From Epinephelus fuscoguttatus (lineage: Eukaryota; Chordata; Actinopteri; Perciformes; Serranidae): DNA of 64,000 bases. The stretch is taken from assembly GCF_011397635.1 (NCBI RefSeq), contig NC_064767.1, positions 781,001 through 845,000 on the forward strand, written 5' to 3'. The position numbers were made by a program, and so were the translations under genes. Below the pieces are notes generated by a model. That model saw only the letters and a program-made list of their open reading frames with translations. It did not search any database and was not told where the DNA came from. Positions 1 through 20,200 of this stretch are shown here, in pieces (positions within the stretch are counted from its first letter, which is position 1; every line of letters begins with the position of its first letter).

Positions 1-1322
1 CTGAACCATGACCACGACCTGAACCATGACCATGACCTGAACCATGACCTGAACCATGACCTGAACCACGACCTGAACCATGACCTGAACCATGACCTGA
101 ACCACGACCATGACCTGAACCACGACCATGACCTGAACCATGACCATGACCTGAACCACGACCATGACCATGACCTGAACCATGACCTGAACCATGACCA
201 CGACCTGAACCATGACCTGAACCATGACCTGAACCACGACCATGACCTGAACCACGACCATGACCTGAACCATGACCATGACCTGAACCACGACCATGAC
301 CATGACCTGAACCATGACCTGAACCATGACCACGACCTGAACCACGACCTGAACCATGACCTGAACCATGACCACGACCTGAACCATGACCTGAACCATG
401 ACCTGAACCACGACCATGACCTGAACCACGACCATGACCTGAACCATGACCATGACCTGAACCACGACCTGAACCATGACCACGACCTGAACCATGACCT
501 GAACCATGACCATGACCTGAACCATGACCATGACCTGAACCACGACCTGAACCATGACCATGACCTGAACCATGACCTGAACCATGACCACGACCTGAAC
601 CATGACCTGAACCATGACCATGACCTGAACCATGACCATGACCATGACCTGAACCATGACCATGACCTGAACCATGACCTGAACCATGACCATGACCTGA
701 ACCATGACCTGAACCATGACCATGACCTGAACCACGACCTGAACCATGACCTGAACCATGACCATGACCTGAACCATGACCTGAACCATGACCATGACCT
801 GAACCATGACCTGAACCACGACCTGAACCATGACCATGACCTGAACCATGACCTGAACCATGACCATGACCTGAACCATGACCTGAACCACGACCTGAAC
901 CATGACCATGACCTGAACCACGACCTGAACCATGACCATGACCTGAACCATGACCTGAACCATGACCATGACCTGAACCATGACCTGAACCACGACCATG
1001 ACCTGAACCATGACCTGAACCATGACCATGACCTGAACCACGACCTGAACCATGACCACGACCTGAACCATGACCTGAACCATGACCACGACCTGAACCA
1101 TGACCTGAACCATGACCTGAACCACGACCATGACCTGAACCATGACCATGACCTGAACCATGACCTGAACCATGACCACGACCTGAACCATGACCATGAC
1201 CTGAACCACGACCTGAACCATGACCATGACCTGAACCACGACCTGAACCATGACCACGACCTGAACCATGACCTGAACCATGACCATGACCTGAACCATG
1301 ACCTGAACCATGACCATGACCT
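1..1322. repeat. 12/18-bp minisatellite, CTGAACCAYGAC
   Basis: Tandem array built from CTGAACCAYGAC, often followed by one or two extra CAYGAC hexamers, so spacing between CTGAAC blocks is 12, 18 or 24 bp. It runs in from the left window edge and stops at 1320, before unique sequence. Y is C or T at a CpG. It lies upstream of the first visible ppp2r5d exon, so it is probably intronic. No coding sense is expected. Confidence 0.97.
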
Positions 1323-1449
1323 GTGTTTGTCTGACTGGTTCAGAGTTTGATGCAGTTTGTTTCTGGAGTTTTAACATGAATGTTTTTTAAAATAATTAAA
1401 ATAAAAAATGGCGTCCTGGTGGTCAGACGGTTTGAGATTCTGACTGTGA

Positions 1450-9046
<7,597 letters not shown>

Positions 9047-10345
9047 CCAGGGGGGGCGGTCCCTTCTGAGCCTGACTCTCTCTGATTGGAGGAAGCTGTG
9101 CTGGGTCGGATGAGGGCGGAGCTGACGCTGCGTTCAAAGAACAAAAACAACCGTCTGACCCCTGATGGTCCAGAACATGTAGGACACTGTGTAGACGTCC
9201 GTCCCGCGTCCTGTCTCAAACTGTGTCATCTGTACCTGCATCTCAACGCCGCCAGGTGACCGCAACGCTGCCCTGGACATGCACAGACTGACAGTTCCTG
9301 AACGCATCACCAACAGGACTTTTCCACAGCGGGAACTCCGCGAACTGTGAAGGAACGTGTCGTCTCAGTTTCTGCTGCGGTTCCACCGTGTTCTGCCAGA
9401 ACAGCTTCACTGCTTTAAATCTGAAACATCTTTATTTCTCCAGGTTTTTATTTTCTCAAATTCTCTGCAATGCTCAATCTTTAAACTCCGTCTGAGTCCT
9501 CGGAACATTTAATCCCTTTAGTCTAAAACCAGTCAGCTGCTCTACTTTACGACTCTGAAATGTAAAGATACAGACTGTCAGACGAATCAAGATCATAAAG
9601 AAACAAACACCAGTTTAACCCTCAGCAGCAGAGACGTTCAGGTCACGTTGGCATTTACAGAAATGCTGTTTATTTCCTGTCCACAGTTTTTATCCCGACC
9701 GAATGCTGCCGAAATACTTTCTGTTAAAGACGTGACGTTTATGTCTGCTCTGTTTCTGCTTTAAATGAATTCATACTGACGTGTAAAAAAAAAAAAACAA
9801 CCTATCAGCTGCTTCCTGTCGCCTGCTCACTGTCGAAAGCCTGAAATGTTCTGGTTTGTCAAACAGAGTTACGCAGCTGGTTTATACCGGTTCTGACTGG
9901 TTCTTACTGGTCTCAGGTTGTTGTGTTCCTGCTGTGGAAAAGAGCTCCGACACATCACGTCTGTCCCGTGACACCTGAAGGCAGCACAGATGAGTTCACT
10001 GACTCGCTCCAACAGCCGCTTCACTCCAGAGCCCCGCCCCCTTCACCTGACCCAACCAATCACCTCTCAGCACGGACCTGCGGTGGACTCATGACTGAAG
10101 CAGCTTCAGATGGACTGTTGATGGTGATGATGATGATGATGGTGGTGACGATGATGAAGAGACACAGTGAATGTAGACGTCCAATCAGCATCCAGCTGGT
10201 CACCTGACAGAACAGACCTTTGAGTCCAACGTCATTTATTTGTTTTATTTTAATGTTCGTCGGTCGTACGGAGGAAAAGAACGACTCAACTGTCAACACA
10301 GAAAAAAGTTTCAAAAAATACCAAAATAAATAAATAAATAAAATG
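9047..10345 (+). other. ppp2r5d: Probable ppp2r5d 3' UTR
   Basis: No coding exon is seen after the stop at 9044-9046. The first strong run of plus-strand AATAAA hexamers is at about 10324-10345, inside an AAAT microsatellite, and could serve as poly(A) signals. A (GAT)n tract lies at about 10118-10155. The UTR end is a guess from the hexamers only. Confidence 0.4.
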
Positions 10346-11279
10346 TTGAAATAAATAAATAAATAAATCAAAGCTGATCATTAAACTGAACTGAAACTCT
10401 TAAATTAATTTGAACATTTTTGTAAAACTACACTTTTTTTAATAAATTATTTATTTCATTTCATTTCAACATTTTATTTGTTTATTCCTGTAAACGTTTA
10501 TTTAGTGATACTTCGATTCATTTTTCATCTTCCGTAGGTCCACGCTGTCATGACGTCGTCGACTCTGAACCAATGAGAGAAGTCGTTTGCTTGAGGAGGC
10601 GTTTTCTGTCAGAACGTCACGTGGGTGTTTTGTCGTCAGCGCTGAAATACTTAAAGAATAAAAACTTGTTTGTGCTTGTGAGCAAAACGAGACGTTCAGG
10701 CGTTGTGGGACATAATGCCTCTGAAGGAGCGTCTCAGTGTGAGTCGAAGCTTTCGACTGCGCAACAAAACCCAACAGTTTGTCTGAATTTTAAGGTTCAG
10801 CGTTGGTTTCAGGACCTAACGAGTCCAAACGCCATCAAACAGGATGCTCAACAATGTCACATGATAAATACAAATACATCTCACTAAAGTAAAAGCCTGG
10901 ATTTCGACTTGTTAAAGACACATCTGATGAACGAGACGAAGTTCAGTGATTTTTAAACATTAAAAAACAGAAAAGTTAAAACCGCATCAGCCGGTAAAAA
11001 AACCAACTCCTCCAGTTTCCCGTGATCCTCTGCTGTCTCGGTTCTGTTTACAACACCGTCTGAGCTGTGTTCCAGTTTCACTGTTTCATGCTGTCGCATT
11101 CTGTGCCATAAAAAAAAAAAGTTTGTAACAAAGATAATCATTTCAAATAGTTTTGTTCGTCTAAAAGTTACAGCGACTTTTAACGAGTGAAAATAACCTG
11201 AGTATTTCAGTGTCACGTGTTGTCACACAAAGTTCGCTCGTTTTGTTAAACACTAACTGTGTTTCAATTTCAGTTCATG
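10346..11279. other. Intergenic DNA, nothing recognised
   Basis: AT-rich and unique-looking. Short open frames (for example 10573-10887 +) have no recognisable domain, no family resemblance and no consistent splice context. Confidence 0.5.
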
Positions 11280-12530
11280 TCACAAACAGTTCGGTAAAAT
11301 TCCGGATGAACAAAAAATGAACTTAAATGTCATCAAAACGCATTTTTGTCAACAACAGAAAACAGAAACTGTAAAACTGGTCGTTTTTTTGGTTTGTTTT
11401 TTACAAAAACGCAACTGATGTTTTCATGAAAGTGCATTTTTCCTGAAAGAAAATACTAACGTCACAGAGGTGAGTTTCTCCTCACGGAAATACTTTAACG
11501 GTCCGTAAAAAATTAAAGTGAACATTCTGAATGAAAACATGATAATTGTTGTTAAAATGCATTTTTCCTTATTGAAAATATTTGATAAACATTAAAGTAC
11601 ATTAATGTAGCTACATTTGTTTCTGTCAAACACTCAGTAAAATTTTTACTGTGCACTTTTGCTGAAAGAAAACTCTTTAATGGAAGCGCATTTTCCTAAT
11701 TGAAAACATTCAGTACCTTCGATAAAGTGTTTTTATTTTTCACGTGAATGTTCGGATGAGAACATGCAAGAAATGTTACAAGTTAATTTTTGTGACAAAA
11801 ATCGTGCAAGTTTGAGTGCACTTTGCTGACAGAAGACTGTTGATAAAGCGCATTTTTCCTCTTCCAAAATGTGCGATAAATGTCACTGAAAGTGTATTTT
11901 CTGACAAAATTATAAATGTAATGAATAAAAGTTTTAGAGTGCACTTGTGCATTTTTCCTCATGAAAACACTTCATGAATACCAAATGTTGAAAGTGCATT
12001 TTTCTGCCAAAATAATGTCAATGATTTTTTCTGAAAGAAACGCTCAATATAAGTTTTAGAGTGCGCTTTTACTGACAGAAAACTGAGTGTCAATAAAGCT
12101 CATTTTTTCCTCATTGAAAACATTCAATACCTTTGATAAATGTCATCACAGTGCATTTTTTGTCTGCACAAAAACACGTGATAAATGTCACTTAGTTTTA
12201 ACTGACAGGAGTGCATGAAAGTGCATTTTTCCTTATTAAAAAAAAAATCACTTGATCAAAGTGAATGTTCGGATGAGAATGTGCAATAAATGACGTTTGA
12301 AGTGCATTGTTTTGACGAACACACAATGAATGTCAGTTTCTCCAACAGAAATATTCAGTAAATATTTCAGAGTGCACTGCTGCTGACAGAAAACTCAGTC
12401 TCAATACAGTGTGTTTTTTGTCAAGTCAAGGTGCATTTTTCTGACAAAAACACAAAAAAATTTGACAGCAATCGCATGTTAAAATTTAAAGTGCATTTTT
12501 CCTACCAAAAACAAAAAGCGCAGCTATTGT
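11280..12530. repeat. Ancient degenerate repeat, GTGCATTTTTCCT motif
   Basis: The word AAAGTGCATTTTTCCT, followed by ATTGAAAA and often GATAAATGTCA, recurs near 11325, 11430, 11555, 11680, 11850, 11950, 11990, 12100, 12215, 12430 and 12490. Spacing is irregular at about 40-130 bp. Copies are strongly diverged, suggesting an old decayed tandem array. No coding signal. Confidence 0.65.
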
Positions 12531-14640
12531 ATGTTCATATATCCCGTTTCACAGCATTAACGAAAGTTAAAATAATTCATGTATCCGCCTCGAGATTTAG
12601 ATTCGCACCAAAATGTAATGGGTTCTTCCTCGGCCGTGTTTCACTCCTCCACAACGTTTTGTGAAAGTCACGCCTCAAACAAATGAAACCGAAAAAACGC
12701 CAGAAAATTATTCGATTGTCCTGTTAAAAATGCGCTCACTACTGTTCAGTAGGTTTTTTAGCTCGTGTATTACCTTTAAGAAACGCACCAGAGTGAACGA
12801 AAAGTTGTGACAAACTTTTTTTCTGCAATAGGATTTGTTTGAAATTCATGTTTGCGTTTTGGGACATTTTGCAGTTTGATGACATTTACGGAACGTTTAT
12901 TGATGTGAGCGAGAATGACAAAATGTCTGTCCGTCTGTCTTTGTCTAAAATAATGAAGCTCGTCATCACCTAAAGAGTGACGTGCTGTATCCCACCTGGA
13001 GACGTGGCGCGTCTCACCTGTTGCTGCAGAAACATGAGAACAGTCATGACTCTCTGAATACCATCATGCGCAGTTACTGGTGGATATTGTCATGTGTATG
13101 GACACATGGCCACGCCCCCTCACATACAGGCCACACCCCCTCCCACAGACCGTGACGTTTACAGCTCTTTTATTTTTTTTATCTTACTTCCTGGTCGGCT
13201 GCTTTCCGTTAAGTCGCCACACATCGTCCTCCACTTGCCGTCGTGTGATTTGCTGTCAGTCAATCAACCATTCCAGGGGTGGTTAGCCCCGCCCACCTCT
13301 GTGTGCCGCCACTGGACAAAATAGCCGCCACAGCTCCGAGTCCAAAGAGTTAATGTGAGATGTTTTTAAACACTTCCTGTGTACCTTGTGTGTAGTCTGG
13401 GGGGTTGTCCAGCAGGGGGCCGAGCAGGTGTGAGTCTGAGTGTCTTCATTGATCCTGTGATCATTGAATCGATCGATCAGCTGATCAGTGTTATTTCAAA
13501 GTTTGTCCAGCAGAGAGCACTCACAACTCCACTTTGTATCAGTACTTACAAATGATATAAAAATAAATCATTGATTAATATCAATACTCTGATCAAACAA
13601 ACACAAATACATAAATAAATAAATAAATAAATAAATATAAATAAACAAATAAAAACAGACAAACTAAAGTTTAAACTTCAGTGACTTCTCTGACTGCACA
13701 GACTCTGATTTTATTTTTCTGGTTCTGTTTGACAGTAGATTTTGTCTTTGTTGGGATGTTTGACGACGACTGAGGCCGCAGATGATGATGATGATTGTGA
13801 TGAGAGATGAAGGTCAGTTCACTGTTACTGACACATTTAGTCCCCTGAAACAAACTCTAAAGATCCACTCTCTGACTCGACTCGTCGCTGGGTCCAATCA
13901 GCTCTTTGAGAACCTTCAGATTATAATAAATACTTTGCAGAGGTTTATTTTGTCTGGCGGCGGCGGCGGCGCAGTTCTTGATAAACTGACTCCACGGTGA
14001 AACATTTCATGAAAATAAGAAACCATCACCACGATCTGTGACACTAAAACACGAGCGCTGCTTCCCGCCATCCTGTACATATGTTGTACTTTAATTAGAA
14101 CATGACATAGTATGAAAGTGAGATTTTGTACAGACGTTCGTGTACAGAACAAAATAAAAGGAAATAAAGTGGAACATGTTTGACAATCACAGTTTCTGTC
14201 TCTGACACAAACACATTCATACACTCGAAATATTTATATATTAGATTCAGATTATTGTACAAACAAAACATGAAAGAAAACATTTCAATAAAAGGCTTCA
14301 AGGTGGAAGTGACTTCATCCAAAATATTAAAAAGTTCACTTTGTTGAACAGTTTGTTTGTACAGAAGACGAGAGCAGCCGAGTTCAGAATTAATAATAAT
14401 TCTCTTTTTTTCCCCACTAATTTTCTGGTTTCTAGAAAATTTTCCAGTTTATACTTTTGTTCAACCGATGGTAAAAGTTTCTGCACAAATTAGAATAAAA
14501 TTGTTTCACTTTGTAAAGAATATTTGGTTAAAAACTGTTGGTTATATAAAGAAAAAAACTTTTGTGGGATTAAAAATCAAACCGAGCAGCTTCTCTTCTT
14601 CTGTAAACTTCAGATTTAACTTGTTTAAAGAATATTTTTA
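12531..14640. other. Intergenic DNA with AAAT microsatellite
   Basis: The only clear feature is an (AAAT)n tract at about 13605-13660. GC-rich CACGCCCCC and CCACACCCCC words occur at 13110-13145. Several short ORFs are present on both strands, none with recognisable protein features. Confidence 0.45.
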
Positions 14641-14649
14641 GGAACTTTT

Positions 14650-15910
14650 CTGGACATTTTTACGTAAAGGAGGAAAATCACGTCATGCTAACGTTAGCTA
14701 GCAGACGATTGAGTTTCATTAGATAATCATGTTAACAAAAAAACAAACATTTAACCACATTTATTCAGGAGAAGAAAAAACTGAAGCTACAATTAAGAAT
14801 GTCACAGATAATGTTAGCTTAGCCAGCTAGCATGAAGTGTTTATACTCAACGAACAATTGGAGCAAGTTGTGCTGCTTGTGACATTAGCCCGTGTGCTAA
14901 CTTTTTTCTTCTCTCTCAACATGGTTTAATGTGTTTACTCTCAGGTTAGCCTACCAACAAAGTTAACTAGCTGGTAAACACCTCACCAGCTACTAGTTTA
15001 AGTGATTTTAAATTAGTTTATTACTGTTGGCTAATGTGAGAGACATCAAAATAAACACCCCTGAACTTTGTTGGCTTACTAATTTACATTATCTTACTAG
15101 CTAACAAGCAACAGTTGGATGATATCTTTAGTGTTAGTTAATATTCTACTTTTTACCATTTTCATTTTAAATTCAGTATCACCCTAGGTTAGCTAGCGAG
15201 CTAGCTGTCATTTGTCTAACCTCAGCTAACTAATTTAACTGACTTTAGTTTCTCAATGTTAGCTAATGTTGGAGTGATGAAATGAAACCAATCTGAACCA
15301 TGAAAACAAACTGAATATGTTGGATAACCACAATATGGTAGCTTCTTAGCATATTAGCTAATATTAGTTTGCTAATGCTAATTAACTGATGTTAGCTGGC
15401 TTTGCTAATTAACATTATCTCACTAGCTAACAAGCAGAAGTCAGGCACTAAATCAGGCACTTTAGTTTTAATCTTTCATTGTGTCACAATTATTATTTAA
15501 ACTATGCTCATTATTTTGTGAGATCATATTAGCTACTGAGCTAACTAATGTCAGTTGAGGACTTCTTTGGCTCTCTTACTAATGTTAGCTTTCACTGCTT
15601 AGCTTTTGCTAACACACTGACTTTGTTGGTTTTAATATCTCAGATAAAACAGAGGTCAAGAAAAATATTCAGGATTTTATTTCATGGTTTGTTTTGCTAA
15701 AAATGTTTTAAGTCAATTAGCTAACGTTAACTTTCTAGCGTTAGCGCCTGAGAGTGGACTGAACCATCAGCACGCAGTTTGTTTAGTGATCAAACATTTG
15801 TTAGCTCACTGGCTAATGTTAGCATAACCTGTTGTGGTTGTAAATTATGGCACAAATAGGAAGACTAGTGAGCTAAGCTAAGTTAGCTTCAAATGTGTTT
15901 TTTCACTGTG
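14650..15910. repeat. AT-rich DNA dense in GTTAGC/GCTAAC
   Basis: The hexamer GTTAGC or its complement, with variants such as TTAGCTAG and GCTAATGTTAGC, recurs dozens of times without a fixed period. Similar words recur at 45530-46200, 49145-49335, 51110-51200 and 52100-52400, so this is a genome-wide motif of dispersed repeats. No gene seen. Confidence 0.6.
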
Positions 15911-16470
15911 ATATAATTTTTTTTAATTTAGCTTCTGATTTTTATTCTCATGAATAAATGTGATCCAGTTTTCTCTTGTAGACTGTGATGGCATGTTTAC
16001 AGCCAGGTCCTGAATCCAGCTGAGTCCAGCTGAGTCCTGATGTGACAGAAAGGACCTGATGTGGAGGTCTGTCAGCTGGAGGATCAGCTGAACCAGAACT
16101 CAGGTGGTCTCTGTGTCCGTTCACTTGAAGCTGATCTGAAGACAGAAACTGAAACTGAACGTCAAAGATCTGAATTTAGATCTGAACTCCAGTTTGAATT
16201 TTCCAGATGTGATTTTAATGCACAAGGTGAACGTGCAGATGTTCTACGTGTTGACTTCATCAGTCTGATTCTGATGTTTATTATTCTGAGATTTCTTTGA
16301 CGTTACCAAAACAGAAACGTTTCAACGGTTTCTTTAGTTGTTTATTCAACACGAGGATCATCAGAAAGTTGTTGGTTTATTTAGTGAGTCGACACTCACC
16401 TGCTGCAGGTGAAACTATGATGGAGAAAAATAAATCTTTTATTAATCAGCCAGAAAGTTCAAATTGAATA

Positions 16471-16476
16471 TTTATT
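16471..16476 (-). terminator. mea1: Candidate mea1 poly(A) signal AATAAA
   Basis: TTTATT on the plus strand reads AATAAA on the minus strand, about 740 nt downstream of the mea1 stop. Another A-rich block with AATAAA-like words lies at 16420-16440. No alternative stronger signal was seen between the stop and this position. Confidence 0.45.
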
Positions 16477-16599
16477 GAGACTAAAAAACAGACAAGACGT
16501 TTCAGTTTCAGCAGCTTCACTTTAAATCTTCGAACAAAACAAACTGATGTTTTGATTCAACTCTGAATATTTACAGTCATTCTGTTTTTTCCCAGCCCA

Positions 16600-17225
16600 C
16601 CAACCGGGTCCCTGAAGTGGTCCTGGTGCCTTCAGGGTCCATGGATATTGAAGCGGTTGTGGTGCATTCAGGGCCAGGTGAAGTTGATAACGTGGTTGTG
16701 GTGTGTTCAGGGTCTGTTAATGTCACTGAAACTGCAGTGATGCATTCAGGGTCAGTAGGGATTCTTGGTGTGACAGGTGTGTTCATTGTCCGTTGTTGTC
16801 ATGGTGAATTCAGAGTAAGTAGAAGTTAGTAATGTGGTGGTGGTGGTGCATTCAGGGTCAGCAGAGGTTGTTGACATGGGCATGGTGACTTCAGGCTTCG
16901 TTTAAGTTGTCATGGTGCATTCAGGGTCAGTAGAGGTTGTGGCCGCTGCGGCAGTTTGTCACAATCCACTGTCATGGTGTTGTTGGGTGTGTTGAAGTAG
17001 TTGGAGCTGTGGTGGTGTGTTCAAGGACAGTAGAGGTTCTTGACATGGTCATGATGCCTTAAGGGTTCATTGATGTTATCGTGGTGTGTTCAGAGACAGT
17101 ATTGGTTGTTGCAGCTGCAGTGGTACGATAATGGTCTGTTGTTGTCATGGGTCCAAGAGCTGCAGTGGGGTGTTCAGGGACAGCAGAGGTTGTTGACGTA
17201 GTCGTGGTGCATTCAGGGTCCGTTG
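16600..17225. repeat. Diverged ~39-bp minisatellite in mea1 3' UTR
   Basis: Recurrent TTCAGGGTC blocks are spaced about 36-42 bp (16631, 16667, 16706, 16745, 16851 and others), separated by GTTGTGGTGSATTCAGGG-like words. In one minus frame it reads as Thr/Ser/Pro-rich mucin-like peptide, but that frame differs from the mea1 reading frame. The first unit overlaps the mea1 stop codon. Confidence 0.8.
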
Positions 17226-20200
17226 ATGTTGGCCCTACGTGGCAAGCGCAGGGTGGCGGCGCTCTGTCGGCTCTGCAGCGTGTTCTGGACCAGGTCCTTC
17301 CACTGGTCGTCTGAGATCTCTCTGGCCCACGATGGCACACCAAGAGACGGCAACGCCACGGCCGCCATCGTCCTCTTCACCAGCTCCACATGGTCTGCAG
17401 TGACACAGGAAGTGATGTCAGAGGACAGGAAGCACAGCTGTTTCATCTGTATAGCGTGTCGAAGTCACGCCCCTTCCGGTGAAGCTCATGGGACCTGGCA
17501 GTGGATGAGGAGAGAAATATTATCTTTTGGTCGCGTTTGAGTTGTGACATGAAATCCAAATATGTCGTTAATGAATTTAAAACATAAATTTTAAGGTCAA
17601 GAAAGTCATACTTTGTGGTAAAACTGTTGAGATACAAGCTTTTTAATTAGAAAGACTCGAGTACACAGGAGGAGGTCGCGTATGTGATGTCACAGCATTC
17701 GCTCGCTTCCTGCAGCTTGGCCTCCCCGCTGAAATTCCACTGTTTCATGATTAATGGATTTATGACTGAAGATGTCTGTGTGTTTTGTGCCAGGTTGCAG
17801 TCACTCCAAGCTGCAGGAAGCGAGCGAAAGCTGTGACGTCACATACGCGACCTCCTCCTGTGTACTCTTGAGATTTCTAATTAAAAAGCTTGTATCTCAA
17901 CAGTTTTACCACAAAGTATGACTTTCTTGACCTTAAAATTTATGTTTTAAATTCATTAACGACATATTTGGATTTCATGTCACAACTCAAACAGGAACAA
18001 AACATAATATTTCTCTCCTCATCCACTGCCAGGTCCCATGAGCTTCACCAGAAGGGGCGTGACGTCGGCACTCTATACTCTGTAAAAGTCTCAATAAAGA
18101 TTATACTTGTTTCCTGTTTCCTGGGAAAATATCTGTGGTGATCAGCGTGAAACAAGATTTATGACAAAGAATAAAGTTTTTGTTTTGGATTTTAAATGTT
18201 GAACTCAATTTATTAAACTGAATAAAATTTATTTTTTTGTAGTGTTGCCAAATAAATGAACGACTTCATCACTAACTTTAAAGTCGTGTATTATTTGGAT
18301 TTAAAGTGAAAATTCATCATTAAGTTTTTAACGACATGCTATACTATGACTTTTTTCATGATTTTGGACGACATGCTATACTATGACTTTTTTCCGTGAT
18401 TTTTGATGACATGCTATACTATGACGTTTTTTTCATGATTTCGGACGACATGCTATACTATGACTTTTTTCCGTGATTTTTGATGACATGCTATACTATG
18501 ACGTTTTTTTCATGATTTCGGACGACACACTATACTATGACTTTTTTTCATGATTTCGGACCACATGCTATTCTATGACGTTTTTTTCATGATTTCGGAC
18601 GACATGCTATACTATGACTTTTTTCCGTGATTTTTGATGACATGCTATACTATGACGTTTTTTTCATGATTTCGGACGACACACTATACTATGACTTTTT
18701 TTCATGATTTCGGACGACATGCTATTCTATGACTTTTTTCCGTGATTTTTGATGACATGCTATACTGTGACTTTTTTCATGGTTTTAAACGACATGCTAT
18801 ATACTTTGACTTTTTTCCGTGATTTTTGATGACATGCTGTACTATGACTTTTTTTTCATGATTTCCGATGACTATGACTTTTTTTCATGATTTCGGACAA
18901 CATGCTATACTATTACATTTTTTAGCATATTAATGAACACAAGGTTCTGTGCTTGGACCAATCCTATTTACTCTATATATGCTTCCTTTAGGTAACATCA
19001 TTAGAAATCACTCTATAAATTTCCATTGTTATGCGGATGATACACAGTTGTATTTATCCATGAAGCCAGAAGAAAGTAATCAATTAACTAAACTCCATAA
19101 CTGCCTTAAAGACATAAAAACTTGGATGAGCACCAATTTCCTGATGTTAAATTCAGACAAAACTGAAGTTATTGTTCTTGGCCCCAAACAACTCAGAGAC
19201 TCTTTATCTGATGACATAGTTTCTCTAGATGGCATTGCTCTGGCCTCTAGCACTACCGTAAGAAACCTCGGAGTAATATTTGATCAAGATTTGTCTTTTA
19301 ATTCTCATTTAAAACAAACCTCACGGACTGCATTTTTTCATCTGCGTAATATTGCGAAAATTAGGCCTATCCTGACCCGAAAAGATGCAGAAAAATTGGT
19401 CCACGCTTTTGTTACCTCAAGGCTGGATTAATCAATCAATCAATCAATTTTATTTATAAAGCCCAATATCACAAATCACAATTTGCCTCACAGGGCTTTA
19501 CAGCATACGACATCCCTCTGTCCTTAGGACCCTCACAGCTGATCAGGAAAAACTCCCCAAAAAAACCCTTTAACAGGGAAAAAAACGGTAGAAACCTCAG
19601 GAAGAGCAACTGAGGAGGGATCCCTCTTCCAGGACGGACAGACGTGCAATAGATGTCGTACAGAACAGATCAACATGATAAATTAACAGTAATCCATATG
19701 ACACAATGAGACAGAGAGAGAGAGAGAGAGAGAGATGCAGGTAATGACAGTATCTTACAACAACATTAATGGAAGTAATAATATTATAGTTATAGTTCTG
19801 GCTACTGTGGTACAATATGTTGAAAGTATGTATTAATACCTGGCAGTATACATGTGTGACAATAGTCACATGTGTATAATAACAGAAGAAGTATGACTAA
19901 TGACTAATGATGGCAGCAGCAGCAGGAGGCATCTGGCAGGACCACGGCAGCAGCACAACCACACACGTCACGCTGTCCAGGCACCGCTGTGATATGAGTT
20001 AATCTGAGAGACAGTGGAGCACAAAGGCTCCGGAGAAGAAGCCGAGTTAGTGACATCCAGAATGGCCGGGTTAGCAAGATGCAGTAATAGGATACGAGAG
20101 AGAGAGAGAGAGAGAGAAGGAGAGAAGGGGCCCGGTGTATTATAGGGGGGTCCTCCGGCAGACTAGGCCTAAGTCAGCCTAACTAGGGGCTGGTACAGGG

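Noticed and set aside
16577..17343. Mucin-like Thr/Ser/Pro-rich protein on the minus strand
   Set aside because: It is out of frame with mea1, lies after its stop, and is the 39-bp minisatellite of the 3' UTR.
17443..18141. Identical peptide [15 protein letters not shown] on both strands, as a possible gene pair
   Set aside because: It results from the two arms of the fold-back element. No start context or domain.
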